Under the pieces are notes generated by a model. The model was given only the letters and a program-made list of their open reading frames with translations. It had not been told where the DNA came from and did not search any database. A stretch of 64,000 bases of DNA, taken from Sarcocystis neurona (taxonomy: Eukaryota; Apicomplexa; Conoidasida; Eucoccidiorida; Sarcocystidae). Position numbers and translations under genes: made by a program. Location: assembly GCA_000727475.1 (NCBI GenBank), contig KL647307.1, forward strand, positions 713,946 through 777,945, read 5' to 3'. How positions within the stretch are numbered: the first letter of the stretch is position 1; each line of letters opens with the position of its first letter. This document shows, in pieces, positions 1 to 13,742 of this stretch.

Positions 1-3000
1 CGACGGGCAAAATCTACTTTTTCCGGAATGAATGTGAAGATCGAAGAAACGAGAATTCTGTGGGTCTTCCTCTAGCAAATTGAATGCGATCAGTGAGCTA
101 TTCTGTATTCTTTAAGTACCGTAGACAAGTGAATTACTCACAGCAGACACATCGAGACAGCGGCCGGCAATGGTGAAACTCGCGTGAGAGTACGAGCAGC
201 CGCATTAATATCATACACGGGTGAACACACGCACATGTATACGTGCACATATATATATATATATATTTACATCGCAACAAATAACGGTCAGCTCTGAATC
301 TTGCACCCCTGTGTGACCCCTGCTCTTGTAACAGAGAGGGTGCATTTCCCCTTATCTCGAGAAGGGGTGAAACAACATGTATTCTCTTTTTCGTGCTGGA
401 GGTGATGCAGGGTGGACTTGACCTTCTTATTGTTCTTCTTGCACGGAGAGCCTGAGAACTCTACTGGCCCTGTAGTATTGCTGAGAAGGGGAAAAGGGAA
501 AAGATCATGAACTAAGACGTAGATTCAGAATGACAGGAGGTTAAGGCGGGAAGCTATTACTTGTACTTATCCGTGACTTCTATTCTCCCGTGCCGAGTCA
601 GAAACAAGAAGCCTGACTCACCTTTCTACTCCTTCGCTAGGGTAGGCTCAATGAAAAATAGCTCTCCCGTGAGCGAGCAACAGTCGCGTCATAGAAGTGA
701 TAGTCAGGAGTGTGGAGCACTTTTCGGAAAGGTAGTGAATGCAGTTGTAGTGGCAGGTAGTCGTGTAGTAGTAGTGGTAGTAGTAGTACACTATTCTTAT
801 GTCGTTTGCTCTTGAAAGAAAGCAAAGACATCACTTTTGTCGAAGACGTGTTGTGTACATCGTAGTGGAACGGATGCGGTGTGCAGCACAGCTACGCGTT
901 CAGAGTCTCGAACGAGTAGAGAATATACACACGGGAGAGTATTCTTTACACTTGCACGCATGTAAACAGAAGAACTGCTTATCAGCTGCTGTAAGTACGG
1001 ACCGACATAGAAAAGAAGCGTGAAGTTGTGCATTACCAGCTCTCTCCGTCTGAACAGCAAAGCTACTGTCCTTGCGTGCCCAGAACGTTGGTAAAGGCAG
1101 TGATTTCCTTATCTTAACAATGAAACACACTCAATAGTAACGGCAGCGACACGGACTGTGCGTAGGCAGCATCGCATTGCGTCAACCGACAGTAGCAATG
1201 ACGTTGTTCACTTGCGACCGTAGTAGCAATCACTCTGCGCCTACACAACCGCTAGGTATCTACTAACAAAAGTTCTGCATCTCCGGGAATGTAGTTCCTC
1301 TACCGAACAGCAGCAAGATGGCTCGTACTCATGCACTAATGTCAAAGCGCTTTGAACACGGAAGAAAGTCCCTCTCTATGCCGCATTACAGCAGTAGCTA
1401 GAGATAAGGGGCTGTGCAGAATTTGTAGTGGACCGCTTTAGAGAGAGCAGCTTCAACTCTGCATACGTGAAACCACTGAAGACGAAAAACAGAAGGCGCG
1501 GACTAATCTCCTCAATAAACCAATACTACTCCAATCACCAGGAACTACCGTACGGCGGCAGTAGCACGAGACCCAGTCACGCCAATAGCAGCAGGAGGAG
1601 CTCTAGTCACACAGGCAGGAGCAGCATTCACTACACCAGCAGCAGCGGCATCCACAATAACAGCAGCACCCAACATCACCGACCGAAGAAGCAAACAGTC
1701 CTGGCATGCTCACTGCCGCAGCCCCGTAGGAAGCGCAGGAGTCTTCAATACTGTAAGAGCGTCAACGCCACAGTGATTGTCTGGGCGCTCGCGAAAACCG
1801 CTGCTGCAGTAACCGTGCATTCGTGCTGCAGATTTGAATACCAGGCGCGTCACCTGCGTTTGAGCTTCACTACTGCAGCAGTTCATCGAGCGTCAGCGGT
1901 GGCACTAACGACAGCAGCAGCAACGGCGTCGTATATTTGAAACCGTAGTCCGTGCATGTACCCTGTGCAGACGTGAGTCGCAGATCTCCTTGCTCCCCAA
2001 GTTACAGGCTCAGAAAAGGCGAACTGCGGGCACCTACTCCAGCTGTCGCTTTTGACAGGCAATATACCCTGTCGCTTTATCAAAAGAAACTACTAGCGTG
2101 CGCACGCTGGTTGGTTTTTTAACGAGAAGTCGTCTGGCAGCGGCATCGCACACACGCAGGCGCTGGTGACGCACGACGTCGAAAACATTCTCTTCACAAC
2201 AGCAGCCACAGCAGCGCTTCCGCATACAGCTACAGATATTGTCAGCCCGGATTTGCAGAAATGGGAATCACACATACGCGTCATTGTCAATACGATAGCC
2301 AGCAGAGTACCGCACTGCTAACCTACGTAGACGGGTACCCGTATCTACATGATTAAGTACAGGCAAGACGGGCATATCACAGTGTCTCTACACCGGAACG
2401 CACGCAGACTGACATCAGCGTTGTGATGTTTCTAGCGACACTTTATGAGCCATGAAAGGAAGCGACATCACACGAGGATGGTAGGAGGCACGCCACAACT
2501 GATGGACTGACTCGGGGAACCACACGTGCAAACGACTGTGACAGTGTAAGCAAACGGCCACGCAGCGCCCACATATCACATATATATCCCTAGATGTACG
2601 TAGAAGCGCCACAGGTGAGCCTTTTCCCAGTGTATTCACATCGGAGTAGACACACACTTATCCTAACAGCAACGAATGCTTCCTGCGTCAGCCAGCCTCA
2701 GTTCTATGGAGTCCAACCACACGATTAGATGCGCGTCTTTCACACGCGAGTCAGCAGAAAAAGAAAACCCGTGATGATTGCAGACGTGTATTTGCTTGTA
2801 AGGATCTACATGCAGATACAGAATCATACGTGCGAGCGGTAGACTCAGGTGCAGCACGGCTCTGGGCATCCAGACGTATGAACGTGCTTTGATTTCCACC
2901 ACTCGCTACTGCAGGAACAGAAGTGGCCCAGTAAATGGTTTTTCCTGCATATTTTCTTATCTGTCTCTACTTGGTCTTCATCGGATTGTCCCCTTACTTC

Positions 3001-6000
3001 CATTTTTCTTAAACTTCAGATCGACCTGTCTTCCCACTTCCATGTCGCTCTAAATGCCTGTCGACCTCGACGACGCTTCGCACATCTGTCCACGCATTAG
3101 CCGACAGTATCTGGGCGCGTATGTGTTTCCATCTATACGCACATGGATATACATTTATATACCTATATACATATACATATCCATATGCGTACCCTTGAGC
3201 ACGTATACCTACAAATAAATATTTCTGTACCTATATATATACATATATGTCGTATCGTACACGTGTCACGGATGTGATTGTTACGTGCGAGACTGCCGTT
3301 TCCAGTGGAAATCTTTGTGTGCTAGACCGGCAGGCAAGAAAATTCTCATTACACCGTAGCACTGTCGTACAGTAGTAGGTACCGTAATTCTATACGTTAC
3401 GGAAGTCCTCTCTATGAGTGAAAAGGATTCGTCTCGGATACAAATTTCCACAGAAGCCTTATTCCGTGTGGATCCCTACTCTGGGTACCGCTTCTCTGGT
3501 AAAATGAAAAATACACACATGCGTAGACTCCCCCTACAATGTGAAATGCCTATTCTTGAAAGCTTCTCTTCCGCGTTGTTGTCGGCGGCCTTTATTATAG
3601 AAGAGCAAGCGACTGTTCTGAAATAAAACTGTCCTCTCATAGTGTTCGCGTCATGATGTTTTCTATCGTGTGACACTTCTCAACGAGACGGTCTCCACCA
3701 CGTTGCAAAGTACCTGTTTCTTTAAAAAAAAAACACATTCACTTTGACGGAATGAAGCTGTCTGCAAATGGTGTACACTGGTATCCACCCGTTTGCACGT
3801 GCTAATGTGTGCGGATGCGCGTGTGCGTGTACCCTCAGAACTACGTCTCCTTCTCGTCGGCCTTGAAAAACGGTACCAGCTGGTCTCGTCCCTTCGACGA
3901 ATGTTCCACGCAGTCGTGTCTTTCACTTTCTTTTTCACAACATGAAACCTGTGAGTCGCGTCTTCAATGTTTTCAGTCTTCTTCTATAAGCTGCCGTTTG
4001 TAGCGGCGGACTGCGGAGCTCTTCGAGACCTCAGGACAAATTCAGCAAAGAAGTTTATTTGGCGTTTCCTCTCTTTGATGTGGACAGTGACCCACACGCG
4101 GAAACCTCAGGACAACGCGAAACTCGCCCTTATAAGAATATTCATCCACAACGAGAACCTGATACTGGTACTTCGTACCAATGAACTGTTCGCTGCGGGG
4201 ATGCAGACATAACTACACACGCACACGATTCCCTTTCTGCGTGCAACACTGCAGTATTATGCTTCTGCACACAGACACTGGTAGGAAAAGGCATCCGCCT
4301 TCTTAATTTTCGTCGACGCTGCGGACACCAACATCCGATGTATCTCAATGCTGAGACTTCGCTGCACTTACGAAATCTCAGCAAAACCCAAGTTCACATG
4401 CTTCCTAAGCCACGAACTAGAACTCTAAAGTGTAACTAACAAGTTCTTTACACCATGCATGCGACTCACACCCATACGCACACGTATCACGAAGATAAAC
4501 AAATCCACAGTTACCGAGTCCCCTAAGCTGTACAAAGGACTCACATACATGCGTATCGCAAGACGCGCACACGCATACTCGTATATACACACACGCGGCT
4601 CCGGTAGAGCCCTGGGACACTGGTATGATGTGTAACTCTTTTTCCACAGGGCATGACTCTACAGTGGTGAGGGCAAGTCGCCCTTCTGCAATAGATCCAA
4701 AGTCAAGCGGCAACAGCGTACGAATTTCCGAATAATTACTTCCATACAAAAGAATTAATCCAGCTGTCCAGGTAGAGATTGCGCGAGAACCTTCTCGGCC
4801 ACCGTCAAGAACAGACAGTCGCTGAAGCTACCTATGTCGAACAAGCTGTACTTCGTCACGAGGTTCTCCCAACAAACGCAACTCAGATGCTCGCAACAGA
4901 GATTTATTTGCGCAAGTATAGCCACGCCGCGTGCACACCAATCTATATTTATACGCACGTACACATATATGTGTGTGTACCCCGTGCCTTTATGTATAAG
5001 TCTCTCTCTCTCTCTTTAGATATATATACATATATGTAGCTACACGTATATGTATGTGTATGCGATGTACATCTCTATGCATATATGTATATACAAATAT
5101 ATATACAAGTACTCGTACGTGTATGCAAGTATATATCGATGCGTACGTACACGTATGTACATTCACGCTTGAGAGTCTGTAGGTACAAGCATATTCAAGC
5201 GTACATATTCACGTATCTATGTTTTTCTTCATATATACTCCCATATGCTTACGTGCCTACAGGTACGTACCTGTGGACGCTTGTCCAAACATACGGGTAC
5301 GTATCTATGCATCCGGCCCTACCTCCGCAGTTACCTTCACATACACATGGTATGCCATGGCGCACATCTTTCTTTCGATACAAAGGGGGAAGAAGTACGT
5401 TTCCTCCCCGTTTTAGTGCCAGCAACCCAGGTGGTCTTTTTGATGGAAGACTTTACCGCATCGGTGAAATTTCAGCTTCTGGGCGACTTTATGAAACTGG
5501 CTTAATCAGACTTCCCACAACGTGTGCTTCTCACATATATATATATATATACGTATATAATAAATGTGCTTCTTCATTCCAGCAGTCACCTATTTGTGCG
5601 TATGCATGCCTGTCGGTATACGATAGAACCTTCGTAAGAAGTGCAGTTCGGATATACCTGTAAGAACTGCAGTTGCCGCATATCTATCTGTCTACACACA
5701 TACATATATATATATCTTTCCCCCCAAATATGCACGTCTAGAGACTACTATTGTCCAAGAGAGCCTCCGTAATACGTGAAGAAGGCATTTTCCTACCGTA
5801 TACATGTCTATACACGTCTGTGAATGTGCACACATACCCTGTGATCAGAGAGGCGGACCTGCGTACGTTGTGGCGCTGTCCTACGCAGTTCATTCACAAG
5901 ACAGACATCCTGTACCAACTTCATCGGGGAAAGTGGTCACAGACATATCTCTACAACGAAGTTTGAAGTCTCGTAGTGGACTAGAACACTCCCCTGCGCG

Positions 6001-6779
6001 CAAAGATTCACACGATCTACACGGACAATCCCCTACCAGGAACAGTCCTCACGCGCACATATACATATATATATATATATATATAATGTTTAAATGTGTA
6101 CACCTGTCCTGTCCGACTCTGGCGTAGCTCTATCAGCCAGAGTCGCCATGCATATATATATATATATGTATACGTGTATACATGTCCTGCGCGATTCAAG
6201 TGACGTAGCTCTACGGCAGTGCGGTCTTGTCGTGCGCAGATACATCCGAACAAAGAGGAACGGAATGTGGAAGAACGAATTCTCCCGTTTCTGGCAGGAC
6301 TGCTGAACAGACCGTCATGTTCAAAATTCTGCTGCAGAGAATTGTCCACAGAGCGTAGCTATGCTCCCATCTGTGTGTTGAGTTTTTCCTTCCCACGTCG
6401 GCGCTTGCAAACACGTACGTACAGCTGTTTGTGGTCTCTGCGCTCCGACCGCGTCTGCCTCTCCCCCGCTGGCGCTTTCTCTTTGTCTCCATCTTTCTCT
6501 CTCTCTCTCTCTCCGCACACTATTCTGTGGATTCCACATATTCCTCTGCAGGTAGCCGTGTATGCAAGCAGCACGCCCTACGCACGCAGCTTCTGGTACA
6601 GCTGTCGCTCTCTCCCGACACAGACACACACATCGGTACATAGATAATACGCTGCCAAGTTTGTACAGAAGGTCACCGCTGCAACGATTCTGTCCTGTGA
6701 AGAGGCGAGAGGCACCGACATGCGCGCTGATTATCTAGAGTCGCCACAGCAGTCCCTTTTGACGCAGAAACGTTTTTTT
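1..6779. other. Left spacer, no supportable gene
   Basis: Only short overlapping open frames occur here, and none gives a recognisable domain. Two places, about 4420-4960 and 5360-5520, stay open in several frames and read somewhat like protein, but frames on both strands are equally plausible and no splice-phase chain could be built. TA/TG microsatellites lie near 250-270, 3130-3250, 4950-5110, 5530-5560, 5700-5715, 6060-6085 and 6150-6185. The right end (about 6300-6779) probably includes the 3' UTR of the derlin gene on the minus strand. Confidence 0.5.
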
Positions 6780-9532
6780 TCACTCTGGGGGTTCGTTGAG
6801 AAGCCAGAGAAGAAAACGCGGGGTGCGGAAGAAACGACGGCCCTTGCCTGTCGGCAGGAGAGGATAGATGTCTTCGAAGAAGTAGTAAATGTGGCCGACA
6901 AAAATGCCGATAAGGTGGTCCGCCAGATTCCATCCAACCAGCAGACTCACCAACAGCAACACAAAGGGCAAGTACGGCGCTTGCACAGAGACAAAAAAGA
7001 CAGAAAGGCGGGTGTGAGGGTTTCGTCTTCCCCACACGTACGTCATCACGTTGATAATCGATCCACTGTAAAAGTACGAACTCACTCCGAAAAGGCTGGA
7101 GAAAACCTGCCCACAATCCATACACACACATAGACACACACCCACTTTTCATATCAATTCGCAGAGAGTCTTAGACTGAAGCTGAAAAAACGTGGGGGCC
7201 GTGGGAACACGGACACCAAGACAGCAGGAGAAGAAGACGAATGGTACTTTGAGCACGCCCAAAAGATTTCATCGGTGAAGAAAGATCATCCACACAAATC
7301 TTTACACATAGAGGAATGAATGCATTGCTCGTGGTCGGCAACCCATCCGCAGAGAAGTACACACGACACCTAAATATATAGTAGAAAATGCTCGCAAACT
7401 CCTGGAGACAAATACACCTACACGTACACACGTATACACGTACACGGACATAGAGGGGCATATATGCATTCATGTGTATCGAGCAAACAAAATTCCGAAG
7501 AAAGAGACTTCGCGGCAACTTGTGTGGCGGCGAACATCTGCGTCGAAGAAACGCCGTCTCCACCACGCGCCCACCGCTTTGCGGGACAGGGGGAATCAAG
7601 CCGCACTCCCCACACAGATAGAACCGTATATATACTTTTTCGAATAAGTACCAGCAACACTATTACTACCTTATTCGGCAGATATATATTCATATGTTGT
7701 CGCAGTGAGTCCCTACAAATACCTGCACCCATGCATCTGGTCCGCAGGAACGAAACGCTCACGTAGACATCGGAAAAAAGAGAGACGGTGGGAGACGCTG
7801 TGCGCGCACGCGAAGAATTTCTACCTTGGCGCATCTCTGTGTTCAGCCAGCACGGCCCGTAGACCACACAGTTCATATGTATTGGGACAAAGGCACAAGG
7901 GCAAAAAAAGCAGTTGAAGAACACAAAAATACAGACTTCGTCAATCACAGATCACACGTATTCGAATCGACGCACATGGACAGAAAAAGCAGCTGAAAAA
8001 CGTAGTTTCTACAGACTTCCATTTTTCAGGTCCTCCGTTTCTCCCCGTCGCCCGGAAAAAGAGAAGACCTACATACCCTCTATACGAAGCGTGCTGGGTG
8101 GGACGCCGTCCACTCGGGGAAGCATCCGTAAAGACAGCGCCACCAAGCAATATGCAAAAAATTCTTTTCTCGGCCAAAACGAATGAGCACACACGTCATC
8201 TGTTCTGCAGTGCGTCCCACACTCCCCCTTACGCACAGACGTGACGGCGTATACACACGGCCCTGCTGCGACTACTCCCGCCACAATGCCCAGCAGTCCC
8301 AGTACTCTCTGCACTCCAACTCAACACGTATGTATTATTTTCACGTACAGCACGTATATATTATTTATGTATCCTTTGAAGTTGTAGGTGCAGCACGTGG
8401 GTCTGCAGACGCTCCTGCAGACGTATGCATATATATATATATATATGCGCAGGAATGTTGAAAGGCACACACATACAAGACGAGCTTCTCACACACCTAC
8501 AGTTGTCCACACACAGACACATATACCGAGACGGACAACACAGGCACTCTCGCGTCTAGCATACATTAAGAGACATCTGTACACCTGCGCAGAGGCGCAC
8601 ATATATATATATGTATACATGTGGCTGCACTGAAGTCTGCATTAGCTATCACGGTGGTGAGAAGAAAGAGATTGCAGTTGGTCAAAATAGGAGCAGCAAG
8701 GTCGGGGAAATCTAAGCAGGTGCTGCGGCGCATCGCACTTTCTGTAGCAGTGGAAGAATTGAAAGAAGAATTGACGTTCTGCGGCTTCACCGCTGTCTGC
8801 AGGAGGACAGAAAACCCAGGCATGAAGGACACACCCCCCTGCCGCGCGGCCAGATATCAAAGGCTGCTCTCTATACACACGTATATCCCTGTGTGCAAGG
8901 CCATACTTACCTGGCATGGACAGACACACACACAAACCTAAACGCAGGAAGACGCAGACTGACTTACTTCTATATCTCCGTACGCATCTACACACATGTA
9001 CGTAGAGAGGGTGTGGACGAGGGCGCGCAGCTAACTTGGGTGTGAACGGCTTCTCCGTTTTCTGCAGAAATGTGTCATGGCACAGAGTCTGACAACCTCC
9101 CTCTCCCATTGTGACACACTTTTTTTTCTTTTTCTCCCTGTCTGCCTTTCTGTCTCCTGATCTCTTCGTTTTTCTTTTTTTTTCTTTCTGTCTCTCTGTC
9201 TGTGTTAGGTGTCGTCTTACTAGCAGCAGAGCTCCGGTGGTGATGAGCATCCACAGGAAGGCCGCGCTGCGTTGGTGTTCCTCGAGAGTGCCGCAGTAAA
9301 AAATAAGGACGTAGACGTTCCAGAAGAAAGGAAGAGAAAAGCTACCGAAGAAGAGAAAACAGGTCACCAGGCGCCAGAGTTGCCAGTGATGAAACGTGAA
9401 GTGGACGTTCATGTAGAGCGAGAACGGCGAGAGAATGTCCAGAGTGCAAAGCAGCATCAACGCAGTCGCAGAAAACAAGTACAACCGCGTCACCGGCGGC
9501 AGGTGCGTGAAAAACAAGTCAATCTGTGCCAT
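6780..9532 (-). CDS. DER1: Derlin (DER1-like ER membrane protein), two exons
   Basis: Derlins are rhomboid-fold pseudoproteases of the ER membrane that help move misfolded proteins to the cytosol for degradation. Exon 1 is 9532 down to 9221 (ATG at 9532, 104 codons, donor GTAAGA). Exon 2 is 7106 down to 6780 (acceptor GGGCAG, stop TGA at 6780-6782). Both junctions are phase 0, giving 212 residues, the usual length for this family. The start MAQIDLFFTHLPPVTR is typical of apicomplexan derlins. The conserved WR pair is at residues 53-54 (QLWRLVT), and the GxxxGH motif (LIGIFVGH) is at about 170-176. Hydrophobic helices lie at about 17-36, 55-80, 92-115 and 145-165. INVMTYVWGRRNP and QAPYLPFVL are also derlin-like. 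No catalytic rhomboid Ser/His is visible, as expected. The C-terminus is short (LLNEPPE). The 2.1 kb intron holds no exon that is needed. ER location is inferred from the family; an apicoplast-type derlin is less likely because there is no N-terminal extension. Confidence 0.92.
7107..9220 (-). other. Intron of the derlin gene
   Basis: A 2,114-base GT-AG intron on the minus strand. It contains short TA repeats (about 8430-8450, 8600-8615), a T-rich tract (9119-9200) and several short open frames, none matching a derlin segment. The two flanking exons join in frame into a complete protein without it. Confidence 0.8.
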
Positions 9533-12258
9533 GCTGCTCACCAAAAGTTTTGAGAGAAAAAGTTCCCCGTGAGAAGACGTCGAGACTTTACCACCACACA
9601 CGCGAAACGAGTGGCGACCGAAGCATCTACATAAATATGTACATATATATATATTCGTATATTGACAGACATAAGCGTTTGTGATTCCTGATTTACTCAC
9701 ATGTATGTATGCGTACCTACTGATACACAGTCACCTTATCAGGTGGTGACGCACTCACACGCGACCGCCCACACCGCTGCTTGCTTTCATATATATGTAT
9801 ATATTTGTATGTATGTATCTACATTCATGTATAATTGTTGAAGAGGGAAACTGCGTATTTCTTGTGGAGTGTACGCATCTCTTTTCCGGGTGCTGAGGCA
9901 AAAAGAAGACTCGCATCCTCGTCAGATGGTGGAAGGGGCCACACGGGGGAGTACAAAGTTACAGCAGGAAGAAGTCGTCTACGACGGTAAAGAAGAAATA
10001 CTGAGAAGAAGAAGGGAATGAAGAAAAACACGAAGGGGTTGAAAAAAGGGAGGCGAGTCTGCGATAAGGAGGCAAAAGACGACGAGATGGGGGGAGGCCA
10101 AATCAGAGATATCCCAAACGTGCAACCAGCTGTACGAGGCGGAGATTGAAAGGGAACGCGAAGAAGCAATGAGAACACACTTTCACCACCTGCTCCACAG
10201 AAGAGACACGAAAAAGCGAGCACTCTCCCACCACCTGCAGCTAACACGGGTGGATCACATTTCACCGGCCTGCGTCAGGACGCACGCGTCAGGACGCATA
10301 CAAGCAGATACGCGTCTCCACACATGGAGGGGATGCTTCCTATGTTATCATCAAAGAGAGACGAACTTAAATAAACGTATGGACAGGTGCGTAGCCAGGA
10401 AGCGTTTCCCGCAGGAGTGAAGGGCAATATTGCGGTTGTACGACGCGAAATGATGAAGAAGAGCGACTTCTGTACGCGTTTAGAGACAAAGGAAAAAGAT
10501 AGTAGTACATGTCAGTACACTCCGGAAGACCGCAGACGCAGACAGGTGGGGAACGCATTTCACAGCGGAGGCACTCACTTCCACAACGCAACACGTGGTA
10601 CACAAAGAAGAGCATTATTCTAATCAATGCACTAGTAAGAAGTACAAATTGTTCACCTTTCGTGAAAAAAAGAATAAAATCGATGACTTCGGGCTTATGT
10701 TCGGAAAAAAACTGATATACACAGTCAGTAACAGAGAACTTTTCGACAGGTCCGTAAGCCGCATACTCATTTTTGCCGTGCCTGCGCACGCAAAGAGAAA
10801 CCTGCACTTAGACCTGTAGGCGGCACAAGACGACAAACAGCCGGAAGTACGGATTTCGCCGAACGAACACAATTCTCTTCACAAATTGTTGTCGGCAAAA
10901 TTAGACTTCTCCAAGACAAGCGCAGGGGCGCTATATACCGAGATGCAGGGGAACACGTTCATGCATCTATATTTGTGGTGACCAAGCAAGTCGCTGTATC
11001 CGCAAGCGCGAACGGCTCTGAAAGAACGCAGACGCGACATGAAGTGTACACATGTGTGAGTATTTACTGCAAAGACAGGAAATTTGAGTGGGTCAAGGAG
11101 TGCACTAATGTCGCCCACTCAATGTTTCCTCCACAAGTAGAGAGCAGAAGTGTACCAGATCGGACCTCCTTTCCAAACGAGTCAGCGTGGCGCGTCCGTA
11201 CCCCAGAGATTCTCGGTACAGCTCAGCGGGTGAAAATCATGGTGAAGTTAGAAACAGTTGTTTTAAGAGGATAAGGCCTCCGCAAAACGTAATTTCACAC
11301 ATACAGAGCGTATAATTGTCAGATCGCGTATCTACGTCCATAATCTAGATGGGGCAACAACAAGGGCCCATCGGTGTAAATTTGGTCCGTGAGACTGTCT
11401 CATCATATGCCTATAGCCACGTATGAAAGCAGACGCAGATGCGGTCGACAGCGGGAAACGCTTTCCGTTAGAGGACAGGAAGAGGCAGTTGAGTAATGGT
11501 GAAAAGGGAGCTTATGACGGGCGGCGATGACGTGCGCAGGGTAACAGCCTTGCGGAGGAAAGATGACGAACAGAATGTCCAATCGGGGAGAAAAGACCCT
11601 GCCCTCTTAATTTAGACGATAGGAGAATACTGGTGCAAAGTTCCAACAGGCGAATACAAAAACTGAATTTTTTTCTGTCGTGTAGGCAGGTACGGGGTGC
11701 GCTGAAGGACGGCAAGACGCTCCACCACTCGATACATTGGAATGGCGACGTAGTTCGGGATAAAGACAACAACTTTCCCCCACTTCCTCCTTCTTTGTCT
11801 TTACAAAGGGTGCTGTTTTTCGTGAACCTCTGCATCCATAAGCGCTCGTAAAAAAATGTGTATTTCATACGATACACATCGGGCGTATTTCGATGTGTAT
11901 GCCTCCACTGTTATATCGAAGTGTTTCGGCTTGCCGGCGTCTCGCGGCTAACGACGTACGTTGAAAAAAAGCATCACGGCGCACCTAATAGAGGGAAAAC
12001 CGAAAGTACTCCACACTCCTCTTGCGTGTGAATCCAGAGATTATCTTGAAAAAGAACATTCAAAGTCCCTCGCTGTACCATCAGTAACACCAGCCCTGCG
12101 TGCCGCAGGTTGCGTGTGTACTGCTAGTGGGCAAGTGGGAGTGGTGGGGTGCTCGGCGTAGTATTGGCTGTTCCGAACGCGTCGGCCTCTATTTTTCGGC
12201 GTTTGAACATCGCTTTTGCGGGTAGGAGAACGAGATACGGAAACAAACGACAGTGTTT

Positions 12259-12663
12259 TTATACGCTATTCAATCGAACATGAAGTCGGTAGGGAAACAC
12301 GGGAATTCCTTCTGCGGGCGGCTCAGCGCATCGCGCACTCCACCACCACCTACCAGTTTCGGCACGGGAAATGCCGGCTTTTGTACGAGTTTCTGTTTGT
12401 TCCGGAGTAAAAAAAGAGGAGAGGACTGAATGTTTTTTATTAATCGAGCTCCGTATCGCCTTCTTGGCCTGCGGAAACGCTTTCTTACTTCCAGCTGCGG
12501 TTGAAGCTGTTCCCGCCGCTCCAAGCGGCGCCCCGCCGCCCAACCGCAACTCTACAGGGACACTCCCTCTCTGCGTGAGAAATCGTGTTTCTTTCACTTG
12601 CAGAGTACTCTTCTTCTGTTCTCTTTGTTTTGGAAGCGTATCCGACTTGGTCACCGTCCCCAT
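12259..12663 (-). CDS. Possible small hypothetical protein (134 codons)
   Basis: An uninterrupted frame starting with ATG at 12663 (MGTVTKSDTLPK) and rich in Lys, Arg, Ser and Thr. No family was recognised. The overlapping minus frame at 12524-12270 and the plus frame at 12371-12832 are also open, so composition alone could explain it. A consensus plus-strand acceptor (CTTGCAG, about 12597-12603) lies inside it, which argues that the plus strand may be the transcribed one. Treat as a weak candidate. Confidence 0.2.
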   Translation of the reverse strand: MGTVTKSDTLPKQREQKKSTLQVKETRFLTQRGSVPVELRLGGGAPLGAAGTASTAAGSKKAFPQAKKAIRSSINKKHSVLSSFFTPEQTETRTKAGISRAETGRWWWSARCAEPPAEGIPVFPYRLHVRLNSV

Positions 12664-13613
12664 TTGTTGTACTCACGTCCAGTGTGGCGTCAGCGTTATA
12701 ACTTCGTCGGTTCTCCCGTTTCGTCTCCCGCGCTTCAACCCGCCTTTTCAGCGAGTCCCTCTCCCGTCACCGCTTTGCTCATCATCTTCGTCTTCACATC
12801 TCTTTTCCGCGTTTCCTGCCCAGGTGGTTTGAGTGTTACAGACTGAATACTCTACTCCTTGGCCTTCGCCTCGTCCGTATGGACAGTCGCTGCGCCTCGT
12901 GCTGCTACTGACGGCATTGACTTGGCATGTCGAGGCACAACAATATTCTCTTTGTTCTGATGTGACCTCTAGAGCGTAACGTGTACCACCCAGTAAAAGT
13001 TACGTTATCCTCGCATTTATGCCGGAGTCAGGACACAATCTTCACCAGTTTTACAGTCGCATGGTGCTCTCAGTCACTGTGAATTTCAGATTCTGCATCT
13101 CCTATCTTAGGCGACGCTCGTTTTCCGCTCTACGTGAACCTCCGCGTGTGCGTGCGTGTGCACGCTTGTAGACGCGTACAAGTGTGTGTGCTTACGTACC
13201 TGCCTCTTCCGTACGACGCATAAGGCGAATTTTTGCGGCCCCTACGAACTCTTCTTGACCAGCAACAGGGACGTGAAATACCTCGACTACGTGATCTCGT
13301 GGAGCTCCTCCACCTACGCGGGTGCAGGGACAACGCAGAGTCTGTTTGAGGCCACCTCTCCCAGGGGTACTGCCGTATTTTTGTGCTGTGGAAGGAACGG
13401 GCGCCATTCGCTGAGAGCTTCTCCATATCCTTTACATCTTTCAGCAATGTCCACGCTATAAATGCGATCTTTGTCTCTGTGCATCCGTTACGTGTCTATA
13501 AAATCCAAGGCTTCACCTGATTATACTGTATCTTCGGTCGATCGTTTTCCAAAGATTAGTGAGAATAAGTTGTGTACGCGGGCGTATCCCTTGTAGAACA
13601 CGTGACCTTTCAG

Positions 13614-13742
13614 AAAGTGAACCCACTAATATCCCAGCAGCAGCAAAAGAACAAAAGAGAGAATGGAGTCGCCGCATCGGCGCGCAGCAGGAGGCGCTGG
13701 AGGAGGCCACGCCAAGGACTCTCCCAAAAAGAAACAACATTC
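13614..13742 (+). CDS. Candidate upstream exon, possibly of ADA2
   Basis: The segment is bounded by acceptor CTTTCAG and the strong donor GTAAGA, and it sits about 0.6 kb before the low-complexity ADA2 exon on the same strand. One reading frame gives a charged, helix-like segment including AAAKEQKREWSRR; a second frame is also open. The first frame leaves phase 1 and could join an acceptor at about 14373, but that acceptor lacks a good pyrimidine tract. It could equally be 5' UTR. Confidence 0.25.

Noticed and set aside
1428..1940. 170-codon Ser/His-rich frame
   Set aside because: No domain, no matching splice context, and composition explained by AGC repeats; not enough to call a gene.
8642..9220. 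Minus-strand continuation of derlin exon 1 past its donor
   Set aside because: The extension (RRHLTQTERQKEKKRK-type) is not derlin-like. Splicing at 9221 to 7106 restores the conserved second half.
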